From the NCBI GenBank assembly GCA_023429275.1, contig JAEYWB010000802.1, positions 1-14,098 on the forward strand: DNA of 14,098 nucleotides, read 5' to 3'. Below are positions 7,433-14,033 of the stretch, one piece after another. The translations under genes and the position numbers were made by a program. How positions within the stretch are numbered: the stretch's first letter is position 1; each line of letters begins with the position of its first letter. The stretch is from Planctomycetota bacterium. Its GTDB lineage: Bacteria > Planctomycetota > Planctomycetia > Planctomycetales > Planctomycetaceae. The notes under the pieces are model-generated. The model was not told where the DNA came from, ran no database searches, and saw only the letters and a list, made by a program, of their open reading frames with translations.

Positions 7433-7552
7433 TTGCCACTGAGAACACAGAGGCCGATTCGACACTGGCCAAATCGATCCCCGAGACATCCTTCGAAAAG
7501 AAGGCATTGCGAGCCGGAACGCTCTCTGAGTCCTCTGTGCACTCTGTGGCAA
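7433..7552. repeat. CACAGAG-type palindromic element, copy 2 (diverged, with insert)
   Basis: The left arm starts TTGCCACTGAGAACACAGAGG (7433-7453) and the right arm ends CCTCTGTGCACTCTGTGGCAA (7532-7552). The arms pair at about 18 of 21 positions. Unlike copy 1, some 78 bases separate the arms, and these contain two further small stems: CGATT/AATCG (7455-7459 with 7472-7476) and CCTTC/GAAGG (7490-7494 with 7500-7504). The RNA or single-stranded DNA could thus fold into a three-stem, cloverleaf-like shape. The bases just outside resemble copy 1 on both sides. It lies between the dehydrogenase stop and the glycosyltransferase start. A reading frame runs from it into the GT2 gene, but those residues are repeat-encoded and not family-like. 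Confidence 0.75.
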
Positions 7553-7605
7553 GGTCCCGTCTTGAATCGCTACCACTCCGCGGCATGACCACGAGGCGAG
7601 GCGGA

Positions 7606-8349
7606 ATGGACTCACAGGCTCAGAACGCGGCGCTGCACCTCATCGTCCCGGTCTTCAACGAGCACGAGAATTTTCCCCGGCTCGTCGAAGAGGTGGAACG
7701 CCACGCCCCTCGCCCCTGCCGACTGCTCGTCGTCTACGACTTCGAGGAGGACACGACTCTCCCCGTCGCCCGGGCGCTCGCGGAGTCGCGACCGGAACTG
7801 GTCCTGGTGCGAAACAACCTCGGTCGCGGTCCGGCGAACGCCATTCGAGCGGGGTTCGCCGCTGTGGAGTCCGGTCCGGCGGTCGTCGTCATGGCGGACC
7901 TGTCCGACGACCTCTCGACCCTGACGCCGATGCTCGATCTGTACCGCCAGGGCTACCGGGTGATCTGCCCGTCGCGGTACATGCGCGGCGGCAGCCAGCA
8001 GGGAGGGCCGTGGGTCAAGCGAACCCTGAGCCGCATGGCGGGGCTGAGCCTCGCCTGGCTGGCCCGGTTCCCGGTGCACGATGCCACGAACAACTTCCGG
8101 ATGTACGACGCCGCGATCGTCCGGGAGATGGGGATCGAGAGCGAGAAGGGCTTCGAGATCGCTCTCGAACTGACCGCGAAGGCGTTCGCCCGCGGGGCGC
8201 GGATTGCCGAGGTGCCGACCACCTGGCGGGACCGGACCGCCGGGCAGTCGAACTTCCGCCTCATGAAGTGGCTGCCGCACTACCTGCGGTGGTACTGGTA
8301 CGCGATGCGGGCCGGTTGGTCGCCGAAGCGGCCCCGTCCTGCTTCGTGA
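7606..8349 (+). CDS. GT2 family glycosyltransferase (polyprenyl-phosphate sugar synthase-like)
   Basis: This 247-residue GT-A fold enzyme resembles dolichyl/polyprenyl-phosphate mannose or glucose synthases. Seen in order are VPVFNEHENF (14-23), VYDFEEDTT (43-51), the NLGRGPANAI nucleotide-side loop (71-80), the acidic metal-site segment MADLSDD (96-102), TNNFRMY (161-167) and the WRDRTAGQSNF block (207-217). The expected reaction is transfer of a sugar from a nucleotide sugar to a lipid phosphate at the inner face of the membrane. Sugar and acceptor cannot be read from the sequence. There are no membrane helices, as in single-domain DPM1 enzymes. I chose the ATG at 7606, which has a GAGG nine bases upstream; an ATG at 7585 is possible, and earlier in-frame starts fall in the repeat element. 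The gene converges on a GT-C transferase that could use its lipid-linked product. Confidence 0.9.
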   Translation: MDSQAQNAALHLIVPVFNEHENFPRLVEEVERHAPRPCRLLVVYDFEEDTTLPVARALAESRPELVLVRNNLGRGPANAIRAGFAAVESGPAVVVMADLSDDLSTLTPMLDLYRQGYRVICPSRYMRGGSQQGGPWVKRTLSRMAGLSLAWLARFPVHDATNNFRMYDAAIVREMGIESEKGFEIALELTAKAFARGARIAEVPTTWRDRTAGQSNFRLMKWLPHYLRWYWYAMRAGWSPKRPRPAS

Positions 8350-8357
8350 GGCCGGCA

Positions 8358-8384
8358 GTCGTCTTTCGCTCTGCGAGAGGCGAC
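8358..8384 (+). terminator. Strong hairpin between convergent glycosyltransferase genes
   Basis: A 12-base-pair stem (8358-8369 with 8373-8384) closes a three-base TCT loop. Two of the pairs are G-U wobbles in plus-strand RNA and become A-C mismatches in minus-strand RNA, so the structure is more stable in the GT2 transcript. It begins 8 bases after the GT2 stop. No U-tract follows, so if it terminates transcription it is not a classic intrinsic terminator; it may instead protect the 3' end. Confidence 0.5.
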
Positions 8385-8400
8385 GAACCGAAAGGTCGCG

Positions 8401-10056
8401 CTACGGAGCTCCGGGAGCCCGGTAGATCCTGGCGTGGCAGGCGAACAGGTCGCTTCGATCACCCCGTTCTTCGACGAACTCCGCCCCGACCGCTTCAGGA
8501 ACTCCATCGCGGATCGAGTACGGTCCGCCAATGACATAGTCGTACGGTGTCCCGCGAACGTCGTAGAAGAAGCCGTAGATGAGCCCGAGCCGGACATCCC
8601 GCCCTGAACGGTAGAAGTCGAAGATGTAACCGGGATCGACGATGAGCCGGGCATTCGCAGGCGTCCTGTCGATCAGCGCAGCGGTGAACCGCGGAGCATC
8701 GTAGTCGATGTCGTTCCAGTGCCGGAGGTAGACCGCGGTCGCCCGCAGGCCGCTTCCGGGAAGCATCGCTGCGACGAGCAGGGCCGCCACCACGCCGGAG
8801 AGCCACGGGACCCGCGGACCGGCCACGTTCGCTGACGACCCTTCGCGGCGAGCACCCGCGATCCGGCCGAGCAGCCCGTCGGCAAACTTCCCCACTGTCG
8901 CTCCGAGGCAGAGGAACATCAGTCCTCCCGGGTAACACAAGTAACCCTTGGTCGGATGCTGGCCCTGGCAGATGACCAGGAAGTAGACCGACGAGACGCC
9001 GAGCAGCCAGAGCCGGAAAAGTCCGTCGCGACCGCCCGTTCCAGCCTCGCTCCCGTCCCGAAGAACCGCCGGGGACGCGTCGCTGATGATTCGACGCCAG
9101 AGGAGAATCGTCCCGAGGCCGACGAGCCCCGCGACCATCAGCCCCCCCTGGATCGAGCCGGCGTGATCCCCGAACAGAACAGCCTGGGCGCGGACCGCCG
9201 GCCAGGGATGGATGACTCGCGACGGAAGTCCCGGCCCCGCCTGACCGACGACGTTGTTGAAGAACTGCCTCTTGAACAGCTCGGGCTTCTGGGCAATCAG
9301 AATCCCCCACAACGAGAAGACGACGAGCGACGTCGCGGTGAGAAGCGCTCCCCGGCCGATCCGTCGCGACATCGGTGCTGAAACGAGACAGACCCACAGG
9401 CCGATCTGCAGGGCATACACCAGGGCAAAGGGATGCGTCAGGAATCCCCCGCCGATCAGCGCTCCGGACGCCACCAGCCACCGCTTCCGCCGATCGGTGT
9501 GCCATCGTTCGGCCATCGCGAGGGCCCCGAATCCGAAGCACCCGCACAGCATGTCCGGTCGGGCGACGACGCACGGAAACATCAGGACGCGCGACAGAGC
9601 GTAGAGCGTCACCCCCAGTCCGGCGGCAAACCGGCTTCCGGTCCAGCGAAGTCCGAGCCAGTAGAGGAGCGGGAGCGCCGCCAGCCCCGCCGCGAGCGCG
9701 GCGATCCGGGCCACGGCCGTGCTCGGGCCGAGGGCCGCGTACCACCCTGCCTGCCAGTAGAAGTAGGCGGGAGGAAGGGTGAAGAGCATCTCGTCCGCGC
9801 GGTAGAAGGCTCCGGCGGGGTTTCGTGACGGCATGTAGGGGATCCGCGGAATCCCCTCCTTCAGAATCGTTGCCCCGGGCACGGCGAAGTAGTCCTCGTC
9901 CTGCGCGGGAATCTGCCTCAGGATCACCGGGAGCCGCACGCAGATCAGAATCAGCGCCAGCGCCGCCAGTCCGGCCCAGTCGGCCCGGCTCAGTCCGGAA
10001 GAACTTGCGGCTGGATCGGGACGACCCGCAGCGGAAAGGGGAGGATCGGGGGGCAT
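8401..10056 (-). CDS. Polytopic GT-C glycosyltransferase (family 39/PMT-like)
   Basis: This 551-residue integral membrane protein has many hydrophobic segments, for example about residues 26-46, 113-137, 143-163, 195-225, 237-255, 303-320, 348-363, 372-388 and 418-432. A soluble C-terminal part runs from about 450. The first outside loop carries an acidic pair in QDEDYF (52-57), matching the catalytic Asp/Glu position of the PMT/ArnT/GT39 fold. Such enzymes move a sugar from a polyprenyl phosphate to a protein, lipid or glycan outside the cytoplasm. The acceptor is unknown. I chose the ATG at 10056 because the open frame upstream (to 10326) is Arg-rich, unlike the family, and overlaps the photolyase gene on the other strand. 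No Shine-Dalgarno is visible. The gene converges with the GT2 gene (51-base gap) and diverges from the photolyase gene (92-base gap). Confidence 0.88.
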   Translation of the reverse strand: MPPDPPLSAAGRPDPAASSSGLSRADWAGLAALALILICVRLPVILRQIPAQDEDYFAVPGATILKEGIPRIPYMPSRNPAGAFYRADEMLFTLPPAYFYWQAGWYAALGPSTAVARIAALAAGLAALPLLYWLGLRWTGSRFAAGLGVTLYALSRVLMFPCVVARPDMLCGCFGFGALAMAERWHTDRRKRWLVASGALIGGGFLTHPFALVYALQIGLWVCLVSAPMSRRIGRGALLTATSLVVFSLWGILIAQKPELFKRQFFNNVVGQAGPGLPSRVIHPWPAVRAQAVLFGDHAGSIQGGLMVAGLVGLGTILLWRRIISDASPAVLRDGSEAGTGGRDGLFRLWLLGVSSVYFLVICQGQHPTKGYLCYPGGLMFLCLGATVGKFADGLLGRIAGARREGSSANVAGPRVPWLSGVVAALLVAAMLPGSGLRATAVYLRHWNDIDYDAPRFTAALIDRTPANARLIVDPGYIFDFYRSGRDVRLGLIYGFFYDVRGTPYDYVIGGPYSIRDGVPEAVGAEFVEERGDRSDLFACHARIYRAPGAP

Positions 10057-10139
10057 GAAGAACTTCGTGGAAAACTCGAAGACCGAGCGGCCTCGGCAAC
10101 CTTCGGCGCAACAATAGTGCTCCCTCTCCGGAACTTGAA

Positions 10140-10145
10140 AGGTGA
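10140..10145 (+). promoter_or_regulatory. Shine-Dalgarno site supporting the photolyase TTG start
   Basis: AGGTGA, in the context GAAAGGTGAG, ends 3 bases before the TTG at 10149. This fits pairing with the 3' half of the canonical AGGAGGTGA. It supports a TTG start, since no ATG or GTG lies in frame nearby. Confidence 0.55.
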
Positions 10146-10148
10146 GCC

Positions 10149-11600
10149 TTGAGCGGCTGCGTCCTGCTGTTTCAGAACGACTTGCGCCTGTCGGATCATC
10201 CCGCGCTCCGGACCGCGTGCGAGCAGTACGAGTGGGTCTGTCCGCTCTTCGTCCATTCCGACGAGAACGAACGTCCCTGGCCGCTCGGGGGAGCATCGAA
10301 ATGGTGGCTCCATCACTCCCTCGCATCCCTGTCCGAACGGCTCGCCTCCCATGGGGCGAAGCTCGTCATCCGGTCCGGAGAAGTCGTCGAGTGCGTCACG
10401 AAGCTCGTCGACGAGACCGAGGCCGCCGCGGTCGCCTGGTCGACGCGGTATGAGCCTCACTCTCTCCGGTTTGAGCGGCGGCTTCAGAATTCACTGGAAG
10501 AGCGCGGTGTCGCCTGCCATCCGTGCGACGGCCGAACGCTGTCTGCTCCCGACGGGATCGCGACAAAGCAGGGGAAACCGTTCCAGGTCTTCACGCCCTT
10601 CTGGAAGGCCTGCGTCGACCGGTTGGTTGCGACCGGCCTTCCTGACCCGCTTCCTGCTCCTCACCAGATTCCCGCCCTACAAAAGCGGATTGCATCGGAG
10701 TCACTCGGCGACCTCGGCCTGTTGCCGCGGATCCCCTGGGATGCCGAGTTCCCGAAGTCCTGGACCCCCGGCGAAACGGGAGCCCGGGCGCGGCTGAAGC
10801 ATCTCCTGTCGATCATCTTCGAATATGCTGACCTGCGGAACCGGCCGGATCTCGACGGCACGTCCTGTCTCTCGCCACACCTGCACTTCGGCGAGATCTC
10901 CCCTCGACAGGTAGTCCACGCCGTGCTGGCCGAAGTGGGGCTCTCCCGCGAGGAATGGGACAAGCTTCCGACGGGCCCCAAGACATTCCTGACCGAGATC
11001 GGCTGGCGGGAATTCTCGCACGCCGTCCTCTACCACTGGCCGCACACCGACCGTGAACCGCTCCGGCCGAAGTTCGCCAGCTTCCCATGGAAGAAAGACC
11101 GTCGCGCGCTCCAGGCCTGGCAGAAAGGGATGACGGGATACCCGATCGTCGATGCCGGCATGCGGCAGCTCTGGCAAACCGGCTGGATTCACAACCGCGT
11201 CCGGATGATTGTCGGCTCGTTCCTGACGAAGGACCTTCTGCAGCCGTGGCAGGAAGGGGCGAAGTGGTTCTGGGACACACTCGTCGACGCCGACCTGGCC
11301 AACAACACGATGGGCTGGCAGTGGGTCTCGGGCTGCGGGGCGGACGCGTCCCCTTACTTCCGGGTCTTCAACCCGGTCACCCAGGGGGAGAAGTTCGATC
11401 CCGAAGGGACGTACATCCGGGAGTGGGTGCCGGAACTGGCCAAGCTCCCGACCAGGCACATTCACGCTCCGTGGGAAGCGCCCGAGGCGGTCCTCGCTTC
11501 GTCCGGCGTGACTCTCGGGGAGACGTATCCGGAGCCGATCGTCGACCACGCTCAGGCCCGAGTCGCTGCACTGGAAGCACTGGCTATGATCTCGAAGTAG
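10149..11600 (+). CDS. phr: Class I deoxyribodipyrimidine (CPD) photolyase
   Basis: This 483-residue protein is a full-length cryptochrome/photolyase family member. The N-terminal alpha/beta antenna domain opens with the typical LLFQNDLRLSDHPAL (6-20). The C-terminal FAD domain carries TGYPIVDAGMRQL (329-341), WIHNRVRM (346-353) and the NNTMGWQW...GADASPYFRVFNP block (385-409) followed by TQGEKFDPEG. Trp324, Trp367 and Trp390 fall at the positions of the electron-transfer triad of E. coli PhrB, and Asn386 aligns near its active-site Asn. The enzyme repairs cyclobutane pyrimidine dimers in DNA using blue light and reduced FAD. The antenna pigment cannot be told from the sequence. The conserved N-terminus and the Shine-Dalgarno site require the TTG at 10149. 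It is divergent from the GT-C gene and convergent with the channel gene, and looks monocistronic. A cryptochrome role is less likely given the intact GWQW and Asn. Confidence 0.95.
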   Translation: MSGCVLLFQNDLRLSDHPALRTACEQYEWVCPLFVHSDENERPWPLGGASKWWLHHSLASLSERLASHGAKLVIRSGEVVECVTKLVDETEAAAVAWSTRYEPHSLRFERRLQNSLEERGVACHPCDGRTLSAPDGIATKQGKPFQVFTPFWKACVDRLVATGLPDPLPAPHQIPALQKRIASESLGDLGLLPRIPWDAEFPKSWTPGETGARARLKHLLSIIFEYADLRNRPDLDGTSCLSPHLHFGEISPRQVVHAVLAEVGLSREEWDKLPTGPKTFLTEIGWREFSHAVLYHWPHTDREPLRPKFASFPWKKDRRALQAWQKGMTGYPIVDAGMRQLWQTGWIHNRVRMIVGSFLTKDLLQPWQEGAKWFWDTLVDADLANNTMGWQWVSGCGADASPYFRVFNPVTQGEKFDPEGTYIREWVPELAKLPTRHIHAPWEAPEAVLASSGVTLGETYPEPIVDHAQARVAALEALAMISK

Positions 11601-11620
11601 GTGTCGAGACAGCAGCCTGG

Positions 11621-11634
11621 GCATCTCTTGATGC
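11621..11634 (+). terminator. Small hairpin between convergent photolyase and channel genes
   Basis: GCATC and GATGC form a perfect 5-base-pair stem with a TCTT loop, 20 bases after the photolyase stop, followed by the mildly T-rich GTGCTCTTGT. It is the only candidate terminator in this 43-base convergent gap. The stem is short and the call is weak. Confidence 0.3.
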
Positions 11635-11643
11635 GTGCTCTTG

Positions 11644-12354
11644 TCAGGGGACCAGTGCTGCGAACGTAAAGGCCGCCGCGAGTGCTCCGAGGCAGGGGCC
11701 GACGACCGGAACCCAGGCATAACTCCAGTCGGAGCCCCCTTTGCCGGCGATCGGAAGCACCGCGTGTGCGAGCCGCGGGCCAAGATCGCGGGCCGGATTG
11801 ATCGCGTAGCCGGTCGTCCCCCCAAGACTGAGGCCGATCGCCCAGACCACGAGGCCGACCATCGAAGGTTCGAGAGGCCCCGTACTTGCACTGGCGACCG
11901 CCGAAGCGACGAAGACCAGCACAAAGGTCCCGATGATCTCGCTCAGGAGATTGGCCAGCGGCGCCCGGATCGCGGGAGCGGTGCAGAAGACGGCAAGCTT
12001 CGCGGCGGCATCGCTCGTCTCCTTCCAGTGCGGCCAGTAGTGGATCCACACCAGGACCGCGCCGGCGAACGCCCCCGCGAATTCGGCGGCGATCAGCTCG
12101 ATCCCCTTGGGTGCGGAGATCTTCTGGGTGACGATGTCGACGAGAGGTCCGACCGGGTTGCGGGCCCCGGGGCCGCCAAGGGCCTTCGACGTGAAGATCC
12201 CGCAGGTGACGGCGAACGCCCAGCCGGCGGTGATGACGATCCAGCCGGCATTGTTCGCCTTCGATCGAGCGAGGAGAACACCGGCGACGACGCCATCTCC
12301 CAGGAGAACGAGAATCAGGGTACCGAAGAACTCACCGAGGACAGCGGGGGACAC
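11644..12354 (-). CDS. MIP family channel, aquaglyceroporin (GlpF)-like, with altered first NPA box
   Basis: This 236-residue membrane protein has the six-helix MIP layout and a normal GlpF-like length. The second half-helix box is intact and glyceroporin-like: TGYAINPARDLGPR (181-194), with the pore Arg at 189 and the Asp after it. Trp45 in TAGWAFAV fits the glyceroporin selectivity-filter Trp. The first box, normally SGAHLNPAV, reads PGARNPVGP (62-70): the His-Leu pair before Asn is replaced by a single Arg and NPA becomes NPV. The channel would pass glycerol or other small neutral solutes, but this change may alter selectivity or gating. A GTG start at 12354 is chosen because an AGGAG lies 8 bases upstream. 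An upstream in-frame GTG gives a Pro/Cys-rich extension unlike the family. The gene follows the beta-helix gene on the same strand after 107 bases and has no glycerol kinase nearby. Confidence 0.9.
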   Translation of the reverse strand: MSPAVLGEFFGTLILVLLGDGVVAGVLLARSKANNAGWIVITAGWAFAVTCGIFTSKALGGPGARNPVGPLVDIVTQKISAPKGIELIAAEFAGAFAGAVLVWIHYWPHWKETSDAAAKLAVFCTAPAIRAPLANLLSEIIGTFVLVFVASAVASASTGPLEPSMVGLVVWAIGLSLGGTTGYAINPARDLGPRLAHAVLPIAGKGGSDWSYAWVPVVGPCLGALAAAFTFAALVP

Positions 12355-12362
12355 AGGGGGCG

Positions 12363-12367
12363 CTCCT
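12363..12367 (-). promoter_or_regulatory. Shine-Dalgarno site for the MIP channel
   Basis: AGGAG on the minus strand lies 8 bases before the GTG at 12354. It decides the start in favour of the short protein beginning MSPAVLGEFF. Confidence 0.65.
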
Positions 12368-12441
12368 GCGTGAGGGATGGACGGCCAACATCGACCTGGT
12401 GGCACACCCCGGGGATCAGCACAAGGGCGTGATCGGAAAGC

Positions 12442-12460
12442 GTCCCACCTGAGCCGGGAC
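12442..12460 (-). terminator. Possible terminator after the beta-helix gene
   Basis: Read on the minus strand, GTCCC and GGGAC pair across a 9-base loop starting just after the stop codon of the beta-helix gene, with GCTTTCC following. The stem is 5 base pairs (6 with a G-U pair) and there is no real U-tract. It might separate this transcript from the channel gene downstream. Confidence 0.3.
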
Positions 12461-12461
12461 T

Positions 12462-13805
12462 CTACACCATCGGCGCACCGACAACCTCCTTCGCGAAGCC
12501 CGTGATCGAGTTTTCGACCAGCCGGATGTCCTTCGTCATTTCCCCGAGGCGGATGCCGATCCGCTCGTCCGGCGAGCGGGTCTCCTGGACGGTATTGTGG
12601 CGGATCGTCACCGACTCGGTCCCCCCCTGAACATCGATCGCCGCCGCGCTCTTGCCGCCGTTGTTCACGAACGTATTCCCCTCGATCACGTTTCGGTGGG
12701 CACAGAAGGACGGACCCCGCTCCGGACGGAAGAGCAGGCCGACATCGCCGCTGTTGGTAACGCGGTTGTTGCGGACGAGGTTGTCGGTGTCGCGGTGCCC
12801 GATCGAGATCCCGACACGGTTGTTGTCGCAGACGTTCTCCTCGGCGAGACCAAACTTCACCCCCCAGCAGAAGAAGAGACCGATCGAGTTTCCGGCAAGA
12901 TGATTGCGGCGGATGAGAGGCCGCTGCGAGCCGGAGCCGGGATGGAGGCCGAGCCCCGCATGGCCGGTGCTGCGGCAGTCTTCGACGATCACGTCGTGGC
13001 AGATCTGCCAGCTGATGCCGTCGCCGTTGTAGTCGCGGGCGTCGACGCCGCGGATCCGGATGTCGCGGCAGTCTTCGAGAAAGATGCATCCGGCGTAATT
13101 GCCGTCGAGGTTCTCGTTGTTGGCCCGGTCCCCGTCGAGGATCACGTTCTCGATGGCGATCCCCTCGATCTCCTGGCCTGTCAGGAGCGGAAACAGGGCC
13201 TGAACGGTCGGCGCCCCCGCTTCCCAGACGTTCTCTTTCAGGGCGCGGTCGAGCTTGAAGCGATCGCCGGAGCGGGCGACGAGCCGCCGCTTGAGGACCT
13301 CGTTCCCGCCGTTGTGCACATTCTTCATGCGGAGGCAGATGCTGTCGCCGATCTCAAACCCGTGCCCGGGGGCGAAGGTCAGCTCCTGGTCATACCAGTC
13401 GGAGTCCGCGACGAGCTTCGTCGTCCGCGAGGGAATCTTCGTGATGACCGTCTCGTCGGCAATTCCCCGGATGCGGACGTTCGACTCGAGGTGAACCGCG
13501 CCACGGAAGACATACTTGCCGGGCTGAAGCTCAACAGTCCCGCCCCCGAGCGAGGCGACGTAGTTGACGGCCGCCTGGACCGCCTTGTGGCTCGTGCCGA
13601 CGATGTCCGCTTCCTTCGGACCGACCGTGATCGTCAGTCGTTGCTGCCAGTCCGGTTCGACACGGGCGTCGAATGAAGTCGAGCGGGGGGCCGTGACCGG
13701 CGGGCGGTCATCCCTCTCGGCGGCGGCGTTTCCGCTCGCGGCAAAGGTTCCGGTGAGGGCCGCCGACGCGGCCAGAAAGGAACGACGCGACAGGGGAAGG
13801 GACAC
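12462..13805 (-). CDS. Tat-exported right-handed parallel beta-helix protein
   Basis: This 447-residue protein begins with a twin-arginine signal (SRRSFLA, residues 6-12, then an Ala-rich stretch to about 30). After a linker, residues 72-125 hold a pectate-lyase-like cap (AVQAAVNYVASLGGGTVELQPGKY split over 75-98). From about 215 to 435 it shows repeating turns of 22-25 residues with the N-x-I/V pattern of parallel beta-helices, for example IAIENVILDGD, IFLEDCRDIRIRG, DVIVEDC, NLVRNNRVTNSG and NVIEGNTFVNNGG. This fits the NosD/beta-helix superfamily, which includes polysaccharide lyases and hydrolases and also non-catalytic proteins. No defined catalytic triad can be assigned, so a carbohydrate-active role is inference. 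The GTG start at 13805 is supported by a GGAGG seven bases upstream and by placing the Tat motif correctly. It is followed on the same strand by the MIP channel gene. Confidence 0.9.
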   Translation of the reverse strand: MSLPLSRRSFLAASAALTGTFAASGNAAAERDDRPPVTAPRSTSFDARVEPDWQQRLTITVGPKEADIVGTSHKAVQAAVNYVASLGGGTVELQPGKYVFRGAVHLESNVRIRGIADETVITKIPSRTTKLVADSDWYDQELTFAPGHGFEIGDSICLRMKNVHNGGNEVLKRRLVARSGDRFKLDRALKENVWEAGAPTVQALFPLLTGQEIEGIAIENVILDGDRANNENLDGNYAGCIFLEDCRDIRIRGVDARDYNGDGISWQICHDVIVEDCRSTGHAGLGLHPGSGSQRPLIRRNHLAGNSIGLFFCWGVKFGLAEENVCDNNRVGISIGHRDTDNLVRNNRVTNSGDVGLLFRPERGPSFCAHRNVIEGNTFVNNGGKSAAAIDVQGGTESVTIRHNTVQETRSPDERIGIRLGEMTKDIRLVENSITGFAKEVVGAPMV

Positions 13806-13812
13806 GGACGGT

Positions 13813-13817
13813 CCTCC
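13813..13817 (-). promoter_or_regulatory. Shine-Dalgarno site for the beta-helix protein
   Basis: GGAGG on the minus strand lies 7 bases ahead of the GTG at 13805, which supports this non-ATG start. Confidence 0.7.
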
Positions 13818-13884
13818 AGCCAGATGACAGAAAGCCGAGGGTCAACGATCGTGCGAAGCGCGGCGCGAGCGAGTGTACCGAGAG

Positions 13885-13901
13885 CGGGACGAGCCGTCCC
13901 G
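13885..13901. other. GC-rich hairpin upstream of the beta-helix gene
   Basis: CGGGACG and CGTCCCG form a perfect 7-base-pair stem with an AGC loop. It lies 80 bases before the beta-helix start and 132 bases after the putative stop of the gene at the right edge. It could end that upstream transcript or sit in the leader of the beta-helix mRNA. No U-tract follows on either strand. The rest of the 228-base gap shows nothing recognisable. Confidence 0.35.
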
Positions 13902-14033
13902 TGCGACGTCGATGATCCGCCTTGCCGGTCTCTCGATAGACCCCCGACCGCCGTGCAACAGAGCGTTGTTCCCGTCACAATGGGCGGCGCGGTGTGAGGC
14001 ATGGTGTGCTCGCGCCACGGATCCCGCGGCGCG

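Noticed and set aside
4483..7552. CRISPR array from the repeated CACAGAG units
   Set aside because: The units are 7-10 bases with no spacers and form palindromes, and no cas gene is present.
7507..7605. N-terminal extension of the GT2 protein starting at 7507
   Set aside because: The first residues come from the repeat element and are not family-like; the ATG at 7606 has a Shine-Dalgarno-like GAGG and begins just before the conserved motif.
8495..10114. 539-codon minus-strand frame offset from the GT-C gene
   Set aside because: It is Arg/Ser-rich and lacks membrane helices, whereas the alternative frame gives a convincing polytopic protein.
10111..10140. Possible minus-strand promoter (TATTGT with TTTCAA upstream) for the GT-C gene
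   Set aside because: The matches to consensus are weak and planctomycete promoters are poorly defined, so I do not call it.
10057..10326. 90-codon N-terminal extension of the GT-C protein
   Set aside because: It is Arg-rich, overlaps the start of the photolyase gene and has no membrane or family features.
10701..11924. 407-codon minus-strand open frame across the photolyase gene and into the channel gene
   Set aside because: It overlaps two well-supported genes and encodes no recognisable motif.
12597..13676. 359-codon plus-strand open frame opposite the beta-helix gene
   Set aside because: Its Val/Ala/Asp-rich composition mirrors the codon bias of the real gene on the other strand; the beta-helix protein has a Tat signal and a Shine-Dalgarno.
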